The position numbers and the translations under genes are program-made. This document shows, one piece after another, positions 49,298 through 57,829 of a stretch of DNA of 64,000 nucleotides. The notes beneath the pieces were generated by a model. The model made no database searches. It had not been told where the DNA came from and saw only the letters and a program-made list of their open reading frames with translations. Source of the stretch: Terasakiella brassicae (GTDB lineage: Bacteria; Pseudomonadota; Alphaproteobacteria; Rhodospirillales; Terasakiellaceae); assembly GCF_014641495.1 (NCBI RefSeq), contig NZ_BMHV01000018.1, positions 17,936 through 81,935 on the forward strand. The letters are read 5' to 3'. Numbering within the stretch: the stretch's first letter is position 1; the number at the start of each line of letters is the position of its first letter.

Positions 49298-50107
49298 TCA
49301 CTTTTTCAGCTCTGCCAGAACCCGAAATGAAATATTATAACTAAAGACATTCTCGGCATTTTTGTAACGATAGGCGGATCGGGACAGTTTGGGGAAATAA
49401 TACCATGACCCGCCGCGCGTCACCGGTTCCTTGCAATTTCCATCCATGCGTGCGCTACCGTCAACCGGGGCCAAGGCGTAATGGGGGCTCCAACAATCGG
49501 CAACCCATTCCCACGCATTGCCGTGCATATCATAAAACCCCCACGGGTTCGCCTTGAACGATCCCACCGGGGCAGAGCCAAACCCGGACCATTTCGACCC
49601 ACATTTGCGGCAATTGGCATTATTTTTACCAACCTCATCCCCCCACCAATATTGGGTTGTGGTTCCGGCACGCGCGGCATATTCCCATTCCGCCTCGCTG
49701 GGCAGACGGTACGTTCGTCCGGATTTCTCACTCAACCATTGCAGATAATCCCCAATATCCTCATAGGTCACATTGATGATCGGATAACGTCCCTTGCCCC
49801 AACCATGATCGTCCGGGGCTTCTTTACAGGCCAGTTCCTGTGCGCAAGCCTCCCATTCATCAAAGGTGATTTCATAGACCCCCAAGGCAAACGCATAATC
49901 AATGGTAACCCGATGGGCGGGACGTTCATATTTATAACCGTGGTCATCGCCCATCGTGAATGAACCGGGACCCACCACTTTCATTTTGGGGCAACCTGCG
50001 CAATCACTGAATTCCTGCCCGACTTCCCATTGTTCTTGAGCAAGAACCGGGAAAGTGATCAGACAGGATAAAACTGCAAAGATGAAAAACCGTCTCACCA
50101 ACAACAC
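49298..50107 (-). CDS. secreted formylglycine-generating-enzyme (SUMF1)-like protein
   Basis: About 269 residues, starting at GTG 50107 or at one of the close TTG/GTG codons after it (GGAG lies just upstream). Signal peptide ending near FPVLAQ. The domain is FGE-sulfatase: 'MGDDHGYKYERPAHRVTIDYAFALGVYEITFDEWEAC', 'YRLPSEAEWEYAARAGT', 'WGFYDMHGNAWEWVADCW' and 'RGGSWYYFPKLSRSAYR'. The copper-binding cysteine pair of true formylglycine-generating enzymes is not obvious, and no sulfatase is nearby, so it may be a binding relative rather than an enzyme. Confidence 0.82.
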   Translation of the reverse strand: MLLVRRFFIFAVLSCLITFPVLAQEQWEVGQEFSDCAGCPKMKVVGPGSFTMGDDHGYKYERPAHRVTIDYAFALGVYEITFDEWEACAQELACKEAPDDHGWGKGRYPIINVTYEDIGDYLQWLSEKSGRTYRLPSEAEWEYAARAGTTTQYWWGDEVGKNNANCRKCGSKWSGFGSAPVGSFKANPWGFYDMHGNAWEWVADCWSPHYALAPVDGSARMDGNCKEPVTRGGSWYYFPKLSRSAYRYKNAENVFSYNISFRVLAELKK

Positions 50108-50181
50108 AACTCCATCATTTCAGGACAATATTCAGAATCCCTTATTCATTTGGCAAGGTAAAGAATATTCTCGCCCATAAA

Positions 50182-50209
50182 AAAAGAGAGGACCGAAGCC
50201 CTCCCTTTT
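50182..50209 (-). terminator. Rho-independent terminator of argG
   Basis: On the minus strand AAAAGGGAGGGC, loop TTCG, GTCCTCTCTTTT (12 bp with G-U pairs) followed by TTT, 23 bases after the argG stop. The UUCG tetraloop adds stability. Confidence 0.88.
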
Positions 50210-50231
50210 CAATCTTTTTATAAAACCGCTT

Positions 50232-51452
50232 TTAGCCCGCTTGGCCGAGGTCCGGTTTCACCGCCGACATACGCAAGCGCAAGGCATTCAATTTAATGAA
50301 ACCTTCTGCATCGCGTTGATCATAAACTTCATCTTCTTCAAACGTGACGTGTTCTTCGGAATACAAAGAGAAATCAGATTTACGACCGACAACAATCACG
50401 TTGCCTTTATAAAGCTTGAGACGAACCACACCGGAAACATTTTCCTGTGTTTTGTTGATCAAGGCTTGCAAGGCTGCACGTTCCGGTGACCACCAGAAAC
50501 CGTTGTAAATCAGTTCGGCATAACGTGGCATCAATTCGTCTTTCAAATGGCCTGCGTTACGGTCCAGTGTGATGGATTCCATTGCACGGTGCGCCGCCAG
50601 CATAATGGTGCCGCCCGGTGTTTCGTAAACGCCACGTGATTTCATACCGACAAAACGGTTTTCCACTAGATCCAGACGACCGATCCCGTTTTTACCCGCC
50701 ACTTCGTTCAAGGCGGTCAGCATGCTCGCCGGGGATAGTTTTTTACCGTTCAAGGCAATGGGGTCGCCTTTTTCATATTCGATCTCGATATATGTCGGTA
50801 CGTCCGGTGCATTTTCCGGTGAAACGGTACGCAAGAACATGCTTTCGTCATATTCCTGCCACGGGTTTTCCAATGCTTTGCCTTCATAGGAAATATGCAG
50901 CAGGTTCGCATCCATCGAATAAGGTGCTTCGCCGTGCTTATCCTTGGGCACCGGAATTTGGTGATGCTGCGCATATTCGATCAATTTTGTGCGGGAATTC
51001 AAATCCCACTCGCGCCACGGTGCAATGACTTTAATATCCGGTTGCAGGCCGTAATAACCCAATTCGAAACGGACCTGATCGTTACCTTTCCCGGTTGCAC
51101 CATGAGACACGGCATCCGCACCGACTTCGCGGGCGATTTCAATTTGACGCTTGGCAATCAACGGACGGGCAATGGATGTGCCCAACAGGTAAACACCTTC
51201 ATAAACCGCATTGGCCCGAAACATCGGAAAGACGTAATCGCGCACAAATTCTTCACGTAAATCATCAATGAAGATTTGCTTAATGCCCAACATCTCGGCT
51301 TTTTTGCGGGCCGGTTCAACTTCTTCCCCCTGACCAAGATCAGCCGTAAAGGTCACCACTTCACAGTTATAGGTGTCTTGCAGCCATTTCAGGATGATGG
51401 AGGTATCCAAACCACCGGAATAGGCCAATACTACTTTTTTAATGTCGCTCAT
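50232..51452 (-). CDS. argG: argininosuccinate synthase
   Basis: 406 residues. Joins citrulline and aspartate with ATP hydrolysis to AMP in arginine synthesis. The PP-loop [15 protein letters not shown] at the N terminus, '[19 protein letters not shown]' and '[20 protein letters not shown]' are diagnostic. It is monocistronic, with a clear terminator after it and a 214-base gap to the divergent dapB gene that must hold both promoters. Confidence 0.98.
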   Translation of the reverse strand: MSDIKKVVLAYSGGLDTSIILKWLQDTYNCEVVTFTADLGQGEEVEPARKKAEMLGIKQIFIDDLREEFVRDYVFPMFRANAVYEGVYLLGTSIARPLIAKRQIEIAREVGADAVSHGATGKGNDQVRFELGYYGLQPDIKVIAPWREWDLNSRTKLIEYAQHHQIPVPKDKHGEAPYSMDANLLHISYEGKALENPWQEYDESMFLRTVSPENAPDVPTYIEIEYEKGDPIALNGKKLSPASMLTALNEVAGKNGIGRLDLVENRFVGMKSRGVYETPGGTIMLAAHRAMESITLDRNAGHLKDELMPRYAELIYNGFWWSPERAALQALINKTQENVSGVVRLKLYKGNVIVVGRKSDFSLYSEEHVTFEEDEVYDQRDAEGFIKLNALRLRMSAVKPDLGQAG

Positions 51453-51666
51453 ATCAAAATCGCCTCGAAAAGATGCGTACTATATTGCGCGCAAAATAGG
51501 ACAAAGCGTTGCCAAGAGCAAGGCCAGATAGAGCCAGGAAAGACAATTTATCCGGTCAATGGAACTGCATTCCTTTTTTCAGACTCTTTTTTCCCCACAT
51601 ATTTTTAAAGCTGTGATAGTTTCTCCGTCAAATTTATAAAGTTTCTTACTTCGCGGAGCGTTAAAA

Positions 51667-52470
51667 ATGAAAATCGGTATTGTCGGCTGTACAGGCCGCA
51701 TGGGGCGTATGTTGGTTCAGGCTGTTGTCAATACAGAGGGCGCCGAATTGGCCGGTGGAACAGAACGCGAAAACTCCCCCTTTATCGGGCAAGACCCGGC
51801 CGTTGTTGCCGGTGAGGTGCCCAGCGGGGCCGTCATTACTGCCAACGCAGATGAACTGTTTGCCAAGGCCGATGCCGTTATCGATTTTACCGCGCCGACA
51901 GCCACGATTGAACATGCCAAGCTGGCTGCAAAACACGGAACCGGACTTGTGATCGGCACAACGGGATTAAGTGCAGATGATCAGGCCATCATTGCTGAAG
52001 CTGCAAAATCCACAACCATTATTCAGGCTCCGAATATGAGCCTTGGTGTCAATCTGGCTTTTGCCATTACGGAAAAAGTGGCTTCCATGTTAAGTGACGA
52101 TTGGGATATCGAAATCGTCGAAATGCACCACAAACATAAAGTCGATGCCCCCAGCGGCACCGCCCTTGGACTGGGCCGCGCCGCTGCAAAAGGACGCGGT
52201 GTCGATCTGGACACAGTGGCAGATAAAGTCCGTGATGGCTTTACCGGAGAGCGTAAAAAAGGTGACATCGGATTTGCCACATTGCGCGGTGGTGATGTGG
52301 TTGGCGATCACACAGTCATGTTTGCCATTGAAGGCGAACGTTTCGAGATTACCCACAAGGCTTCCAGCCGGGTAATTTTCGCACGCGGTGCTGTCACTGG
52401 TGCGCTATGGACCCAATCTGCCGAGGCCGGACTTTATGATATGCAAGATGTGTTGGGCCTGAAAGACTGA
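51667..52470 (+). CDS. dapB: 4-hydroxy-tetrahydrodipicolinate reductase
   Basis: 267 residues. The NAD(P)-binding GCTGRMGRM at the N terminus and the substrate motif 'EMHHKHKVDAPSGTALGLG' identify DapB, the second committed step of lysine and meso-diaminopimelate synthesis. 'FTAPTATIEHAKLAAKHGTGLVIGTTGLS' is the conserved middle. nth follows three bases later, so the two are co-transcribed. Confidence 0.97.
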   Translation: MKIGIVGCTGRMGRMLVQAVVNTEGAELAGGTERENSPFIGQDPAVVAGEVPSGAVITANADELFAKADAVIDFTAPTATIEHAKLAAKHGTGLVIGTTGLSADDQAIIAEAAKSTTIIQAPNMSLGVNLAFAITEKVASMLSDDWDIEIVEMHHKHKVDAPSGTALGLGRAAAKGRGVDLDTVADKVRDGFTGERKKGDIGFATLRGGDVVGDHTVMFAIEGERFEITHKASSRVIFARGAVTGALWTQSAEAGLYDMQDVLGLKD

Positions 52471-52473
52471 TCC

Positions 52474-53106
52474 ATGAACAAGGCTAATCGTGAAGAATTT
52501 TTCCGTCGTCTTTGGGAAGATAACCCCGAACCCAAAGGCGAGTTGAACTACACCAATCCCTATACTTTATTGGTGGCTGTTGCCCTGTCGGCACAAGCCA
52601 CCGATATCGGTGTCAATAAAGCGACTGAAAAGCTCTTCCAGATAGTCTCAACACCACAAGACATGTTGGATTTGGGCGAAGCGGGCTTGAAAGAACATAT
52701 CAAAACCATTGGATTATATAATTCCAAAGCCAAAAACGTTATAAAAGCGGCGCAAATGTTGGTGGATAACCATGAAGGTATTGTGCCCAACAATCAAGCC
52801 GCGCTTGAAAAACTCCCCGGTGTTGGACGCAAAACCGCCAATGTCGTGCGCAATATCGCATGGGCCGTTCCCACCATCGCGGTTGACACCCATATTTTCC
52901 GAGTCGGCAATCGCACCGGGCTGGCCAAGGGCAAAACCCCATTGGAAGTCGAGAAAAAATTAATCAAGGCCGTACCCAAAACCTATATGCTGCATGCCCA
53001 TCATTGGTTGATTTTACATGGTCGTTATATCTGCAAAGCCCGCAAACCTGAATGTGGACAATGCAAAGTCTATGACCTGTGCGCCTATAAAGCGAAGACC
53101 GTGTAA
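52474..53106 (+). CDS. nth: endonuclease III
   Basis: 210 residues. Helix-hairpin-helix 'LEKLPGVGRKTANVV' with the catalytic lysine, the catalytic aspartate in 'IAVDTHIFRVGNR', and the [4Fe-4S] ligands C-x6-C-x2-C-x5-C in the last 20 residues (CKARKPECGQCKVYDLC). DNA glycosylase/AP lyase for oxidised pyrimidines. Co-transcribed with dapB. Confidence 0.97.
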   Translation: MNKANREEFFRRLWEDNPEPKGELNYTNPYTLLVAVALSAQATDIGVNKATEKLFQIVSTPQDMLDLGEAGLKEHIKTIGLYNSKAKNVIKAAQMLVDNHEGIVPNNQAALEKLPGVGRKTANVVRNIAWAVPTIAVDTHIFRVGNRTGLAKGKTPLEVEKKLIKAVPKTYMLHAHHWLILHGRYICKARKPECGQCKVYDLCAYKAKTV

Positions 53107-53190
53107 CATTGTTAAGCTGAAATATAATAAAAAGATAAAATTTTCCGATATATAATCGACTTGCCATTGCGCTGACTAGGATACATACTT

Positions 53191-53215
53191 TTATATGTTT
53201 GAGTAAAACATATAA
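53191..53215. promoter_or_regulatory. perfect 10-bp inverted repeat before the binding-protein gene
   Basis: TTATATGTTT-GAGTA-AAACATATAA. The right arm ends inside the AAGGA ribosome-binding site of the gene at 53230. It may be an operator, or an RNA hairpin that partly hides that site. Confidence 0.55.
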
Positions 53216-53229
53216 GGAATCCAGACCTT

Positions 53230-54093
53230 ATGCGGCATATAAAAACATTTCTAAACACCTTCTTGTTAAGCGCCGCTTTCCTCCTTCTTCTGGCGGGATT
53301 TCACACCGGTGCCTCGGCCAAACCGACCCTGAACTGGGCAACCAACGATCTCATTCCCTTCTACATCAATGACGGTGCCTATAAAGAGCAAGGCATATCG
53401 GACCAATGGATCCGTTTTTTTGAAACCTATCTGCCCCAATACCAACATATCCGCGTCCCCATGAACATGGCGCGATTTTATGCGCAAGCTGAACAGGGCG
53501 ATCTTGTCTGTAACCCTCTTTTGTTAAAGACAAAAAACCGGGAAGCCTTTCTTGCTTATTCCAACGCGATGAAACCTGCCTACGCCCATATTCTTGTCAG
53601 TACACATCCTATTGACTATCCCGAAGAAGGCATCAGTTTAAGTGATTTTATAAAGGCTGACCCGGATGGCCTCATCGTACAGGCAGAACGTTCCTATGGA
53701 CCGATCCTTGACCGTATCATTGATCAGGCCATACAAAACGGTCAAGCCAAACGCAGCCGAATGGGCACCCAGCAGCTATTCACGATGATTGAAAAGGGCC
53801 GCATTATTCATTTTCTCGATATTGAGAACAGCGTAACCTATTACAACAAAATGCATACAGGGACGCGCAAACTCTATAACATCCCGATCAAAGAAGATCG
53901 CCTTGAGCGTTTCGGCTATCTCGCCTGTACGAAAAGTCCTGAAGGACAACGGGTCATTTCGGCGGCCAACAAAATTTTAAAAGAAAAAGCCGCCAGTCCG
54001 GAATTGCGCACAATTCTGGAATCGTGGATGGTTCCCGAAAACCTGCCCCGTTTTCGTCGTTTCTATGATCTGACAATCCTCAATCAGCAATAA
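53230..54093 (+). CDS. periplasmic solute-binding-like protein
   Basis: 287 residues with a signal peptide (FLLSAAFLLLLAGF, cleavage after ASA). The mature domain resembles type II periplasmic binding proteins: 'LNWATNDLIPFYINDGAYKEQGISDQWIRFFETYLPQYQHIRVPM', 'QGDLVCNPLLLKTKNREAFLAYSNAM' and a C-terminal 'LRTILESWM'. No transporter genes are adjacent. The close inverted repeat upstream suggests specific regulation. Ligand unknown. Confidence 0.75.
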   Translation: MRHIKTFLNTFLLSAAFLLLLAGFHTGASAKPTLNWATNDLIPFYINDGAYKEQGISDQWIRFFETYLPQYQHIRVPMNMARFYAQAEQGDLVCNPLLLKTKNREAFLAYSNAMKPAYAHILVSTHPIDYPEEGISLSDFIKADPDGLIVQAERSYGPILDRIIDQAIQNGQAKRSRMGTQQLFTMIEKGRIIHFLDIENSVTYYNKMHTGTRKLYNIPIKEDRLERFGYLACTKSPEGQRVISAANKILKEKAASPELRTILESWMVPENLPRFRRFYDLTILNQQ

Positions 54094-54095
54094 AA

Positions 54096-54132
54096 AAAAG
54101 CCCTTCCCGCATCAGGCGCAGAAGGGCTTTTT
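54096..54132. terminator. bidirectional terminator between the binding protein and ecm
   Basis: AAAAGCCCTTC (54096-54106) pairs with GAAGGGCTTTTT (54121-54132) around a 14-base loop. It serves the gene ending at 54093 on the plus strand and the ethylmalonyl-CoA mutase gene ending at 54149 on the minus strand. Confidence 0.9.
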
Positions 54133-54148
54133 CGAGGATGTCACCTTG

Positions 54149-56134
54149 TTAGGCGGCTTCGTTCTGTTCAATCAGACCGACAATATCCGCCATGATCATA
54201 TTGATTTCATAATCCTTGGGCGTATAGATGCGCGAGACACCGGCTTTCAGCAAGACCGCCTCGTCTTCCGGTGGAATGATCCCGCCGACAACCAACGGAA
54301 TATCGTTGATATCGGCCTCTTTCATGCGTTCCAAAACCTCTGTCACCAAAGGAATATGGGAACCGGACAAAATGGACAAACCAATGACATGAACGCCTTC
54401 TTCCAAGGCGGCATTGACGATTTGCGCCGGGGTCAGACGAATCCCTTCATAAACCACTTCCATACCGGCATCACGTGCGCGAACGGCAATTTGTTCGGCC
54501 CCGTTAGAATGACCATCAAGCCCCGGTTTCCCCACCAGCATTTTGACACGGCGGCCCATTTTACTGGAAATAGCGTCCACACGGGTCCGCACTTCCGCCA
54601 GTTGGTCACCATGTGCGGCACTGGATGCCCCACCGACACCGGTTGGCGCGCGATATTCACCAAAAACTTCGCGCAAGGCAGTGCCCCATTCACCTGTGGT
54701 CACACCGGCATGGGCCGCTGCAATGCTCGGTTCCATAATATTGCGACCTTCACGCGCGGCTGATTTCAATTCTGCCAGCGCCGCATCGACCTTGGCGTTA
54801 TCGCGTTGTTCACGCCACGCTTTCAAACGTTCGATCTGTTCTGCTTCTGCCGCCGGATCAACGGTTAAAATAGACCCATCCCCTGCGGTTAATGGGCTGT
54901 CTTCCCCTTCAGCAAACTTGTTTACGCCAACGACAATTTGTTCCCCGGCTTCAATGGCCGCCAAACGGGTTGCATTGGCTTCAACCAGTTTTTGCTTCAT
55001 ATAACCCGTTTCAACTGCGGGAATAGATCCCCCCATTTCATCGATTCGGGCCAGTTCATCACGCGCACCGGCTTTTAGTTCTTCAACCTTACGGGTGACT
55101 TCTGCCGATCCGTCAAACAAATCGCCATATTCCAGCAGATCGGTTTCATAGGCCATAATCTGTTGCAAACGCAAAGACCATTGCTGATCCCACGGACGCG
55201 GCAGGCCCAGCGCCTCGTTCCAGGCCGGAAGCTGCACCGCACGCGCACGCGCGTTTTTGGACAAAGTCACCGCCAGCATTTCCAACAAAATACGATAGAC
55301 GTTGTTTTCCGGCTGCTGTTCGGTCAGACCCAAGGAATTCACCTGAACACCATAGCGGAAACGGCGATATTTTTCTTCTTCCACGCCGTAGCGTTCCCGA
55401 CAGATTTCGTCCCACAATTCGGTGAAGGCACGCATTTTACAAATTTCGGTGACAAAGCGGATACCCGCGTTCACAAAGAACGAAATACGACCGACAACTT
55501 TGGGGAAATCTTCATCCGGCACCTGACCGGAGGCCTTAACAGAATCCAAGACCGCAATCCCGGTTGCCAAGGCAAAGGCCAGTTCTTGTTCGGGTGTCGC
55601 GCCAGCTTCCTGCAAGTGATAGGAACAGACGTTCATCGGATTCCATTTCGGGATTTCACGATAGGTGAAGGCCGCGATATCGGTAATCAGCTTCAAGCTT
55701 GGTTCCGGCGGGAAAATGTAGGTGCCACGAGACAGATATTCTTTAATAATATCATTCTGCGTTGTGCCTGCCAGATCGGAACGTTTCGCCCCCTGACGTT
55801 CGGCCGCCGCGATATAAAGCGCCAACTGCCACGCTGCCGGGGCATTGATCGTCATGGACGTATTCATTTTTTCGAGTGGAATATCCTTAAAAAGGGTTTC
55901 CATATCGCCCAAATGAGAAATCGGCACACCAACTTTACCAACCTCACCACGCGAAAGGACATGATCAGAATCATAGCCCGTTTGCGTCGGCAAATCGAAA
56001 GCAACAGACAAACCCGTCTGACCGCGACCTAAGTTCGTGCGGAAAAGTTTATTGGTTTCCACGGCTGAACTGTGACCGGAATAGGTCCGAAACAGCCACG
56101 GGCGATCCTTTTGAACCGTTTGTTTTTCAGTCAT
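54149..56134 (-). CDS. ecm: ethylmalonyl-CoA mutase (MeaA-type)
   Basis: 661 residues. Adenosylcobalamin-dependent acyl-CoA mutase with both the catalytic barrel and the B12-binding domain in one chain. The N terminus 'RPWLFRTYSGHSSAVETNKLFRTNLGRGQTGLSVAFDLPTQTGYDSDH' is that of the MeaA/Ecm clade rather than methylmalonyl-CoA mutase, and the cobalamin motif is DGHSNG (D-x-H-x-x-G). Converts ethylmalonyl-CoA to methylsuccinyl-CoA in the EMC pathway. Divergent from ccr. Confidence 0.95.
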   Translation of the reverse strand: MTEKQTVQKDRPWLFRTYSGHSSAVETNKLFRTNLGRGQTGLSVAFDLPTQTGYDSDHVLSRGEVGKVGVPISHLGDMETLFKDIPLEKMNTSMTINAPAAWQLALYIAAAERQGAKRSDLAGTTQNDIIKEYLSRGTYIFPPEPSLKLITDIAAFTYREIPKWNPMNVCSYHLQEAGATPEQELAFALATGIAVLDSVKASGQVPDEDFPKVVGRISFFVNAGIRFVTEICKMRAFTELWDEICRERYGVEEEKYRRFRYGVQVNSLGLTEQQPENNVYRILLEMLAVTLSKNARARAVQLPAWNEALGLPRPWDQQWSLRLQQIMAYETDLLEYGDLFDGSAEVTRKVEELKAGARDELARIDEMGGSIPAVETGYMKQKLVEANATRLAAIEAGEQIVVGVNKFAEGEDSPLTAGDGSILTVDPAAEAEQIERLKAWREQRDNAKVDAALAELKSAAREGRNIMEPSIAAAHAGVTTGEWGTALREVFGEYRAPTGVGGASSAAHGDQLAEVRTRVDAISSKMGRRVKMLVGKPGLDGHSNGAEQIAVRARDAGMEVVYEGIRLTPAQIVNAALEEGVHVIGLSILSGSHIPLVTEVLERMKEADINDIPLVVGGIIPPEDEAVLLKAGVSRIYTPKDYEINMIMADIVGLIEQNEAA

Positions 56135-56446
56135 TTCTTGGGCGCTCCTAAGCGTAATAAAATATCCGTGGGCGACAGCGTTTTGATTTGATTATTGCCC
56201 GGTCGAATCCTCATTGGCTTGCAATCTACCACTTACTGCATCGCAAAAAAAGCTAGAAATGCGTTATAAACTAAGATTTTTTACAATATAGTTGCAAGTG
56301 TAACCACTTTTTTGTGTCGCAATGCAAAAAAAACTTGCCCGCCTGTCAAAATGGTGTAAACCAGATAGTAATGTTAAACGCCGCATAAAAAACAACGCGG
56401 TCAGATTTATGAAACGTCTTTGAAAAAACGATGGGAGTATCCCGAT
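56135..56446. promoter_or_regulatory. divergent ecm-ccr control region with two shared motifs
   Basis: 312 bases. CTGC-ATC-GCAA (56236-56246) and TCGC-AAT-GCAA (56317-56327), each followed by a run of A, match the TTGC-N3-GCAA dyad found before mch. The first is followed by GCTAGAA exactly as at mch. Otherwise AT-rich; GTTGCAA occurs at 56291-56297. No coding sequence seen. Confidence 0.5.
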
Positions 56447-57715
56447 ATGAGTTACCTCGCCGAAGTCACAGCGAATCAGGAAAAGAAAGACCTTTACGAA
56501 ATCGGTGAAGTCCCGCCGCTTGGTCATGTGCCTGAAAAAATGTACGCTTGGGCTATCCGTCGCGAACGCCACGGCAACCCCGACACGGCCATGCAATTGG
56601 AAGTCGTCGAAACACCGAAGCTTGATAGCCACGAAGTCCTCGTTTACGTCATGGCTGCCGGTGTCAACTACAACGGCGTTTGGGCTGCCCTTGGCAAGCC
56701 GATCTCCGTCTTCGACGTTCACGGTGAAGATTACCATATCGCGGGTTCCGATGCGTCCGGTATCGTTTGGGCCGTTGGTGATAAAGTCAAACGCTGGCAT
56801 GTGGGCGACGAAGTTGTTGTTCATTGTAACCAGGATGATGGCGACGACGAAGAATGTAACGGCGGCGACCCGATGTTCTCCCCTTCCCAACGGATTTGGG
56901 GCTATGAAACACCGGATGGTTCCTTTGCTCAGTTCTGCCGCGTTCAGGCACAACAATTGATGGAACGCCCCAAACATCTGTCTTGGGAAGAGTCCGCTTG
57001 TTATACACTCACGCTGGCAACCGCCTATCGGATGTTGTTCGGTCACCGTCCCCACATTCTGCGCCCCGGTCACAACGTTCTGGTTTGGGGGGCGTCCGGT
57101 GGTCTTGGTTCCTTCGCCATTCAGCTGTGTGCCGTTGCCGGTGCCAATGCAATCGGTGTTATTTCTGACGAATCGAAACGTGATTTCGTTATGGGTCTGG
57201 GGGCCAAAGGCGTTCTGAACCGTAAAGACTTCAACTGTTGGGGCCAATTGCCAACGGTAAACGGCGAAGGTTTCAACGATTACATGAAAGAAACCCGCAA
57301 ATTCGGTAAAGCCATCTGGGAAATCACCGGTAAAGGCAACGATGTGGATTTCGTGTTTGAACACCCGGGCGAAGCAACGTTCCCGGTTTCCTGTAACGTG
57401 GTGAAACGCGGCGGTATGGTTGTCTTCTGTGCCGGTACAACTGGGTTTAACCTGACGATGGATGCCCGTTTCGTCTGGATGCGTCAAAAACGTATCCAAG
57501 GTTCCCACTTTGCCAACTTGAAACAAGCCTCACAAGCCAACAAACTGGTCGTAGAGCGCCGAATTGACCCTTGTATGTCCGAAGTCTTCCCTTGGGATGA
57601 AATCCCCGAAGCACACATGAAAATGCTGGCGAACCAGCACTTGCCGGGCAACATGGCAGTTTTGGTCAACGCCAAAACAACCGGCCTGAAAACACTGGAA
57701 GAAAACCTCGATTAA
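56447..57715 (+). CDS. ccr: crotonyl-CoA carboxylase/reductase
   Basis: 422 residues from ATG 56447 (GGGAG upstream). A member of the medium-chain dehydrogenase superfamily with the NADPH-binding 'VLVWGASGGLGSFAIQLC'. The 'YAWAIRRERHGNPDTAMQLEVVETP' start, 'AAGVNYNGVWAALGKPISVFD' and 'DFVFEHPGEATFPVS' mark Ccr. It reductively carboxylates crotonyl-CoA to ethylmalonyl-CoA, the key step of the EMC pathway. Divergent from ecm and followed by mcd after three hairpins. Confidence 0.97.
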   Translation: MSYLAEVTANQEKKDLYEIGEVPPLGHVPEKMYAWAIRRERHGNPDTAMQLEVVETPKLDSHEVLVYVMAAGVNYNGVWAALGKPISVFDVHGEDYHIAGSDASGIVWAVGDKVKRWHVGDEVVVHCNQDDGDDEECNGGDPMFSPSQRIWGYETPDGSFAQFCRVQAQQLMERPKHLSWEESACYTLTLATAYRMLFGHRPHILRPGHNVLVWGASGGLGSFAIQLCAVAGANAIGVISDESKRDFVMGLGAKGVLNRKDFNCWGQLPTVNGEGFNDYMKETRKFGKAIWEITGKGNDVDFVFEHPGEATFPVSCNVVKRGGMVVFCAGTTGFNLTMDARFVWMRQKRIQGSHFANLKQASQANKLVVERRIDPCMSEVFPWDEIPEAHMKMLANQHLPGNMAVLVNAKTTGLKTLEENLD

Positions 57716-57733
57716 TTTCGATTAGCGAGGCGC

Positions 57734-57790
57734 GCCCCGAACCCGGTTCGGGGCCGTTTCTCCTTGAGAAACCCCTATCTTTATTAGGGG
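57734..57790 (+). repeat. three tandem hairpins between ccr and mcd
   Basis: Three adjacent perfect stems: GCCCCGAAC/GTTCGGGGC (57734-57754), GTTTCTC/GAGAAAC (57756-57772) and CCCCTA/TAGGGG (57772-57790). No T run follows, so they look like intercistronic processing or stabilising elements, possibly a weak attenuator, rather than a standard terminator. Confidence 0.6.
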
Positions 57791-57829
57791 AAAGCTTTCA
57801 TCTCTATTTCTTTTTGAAAGGACCGATCC

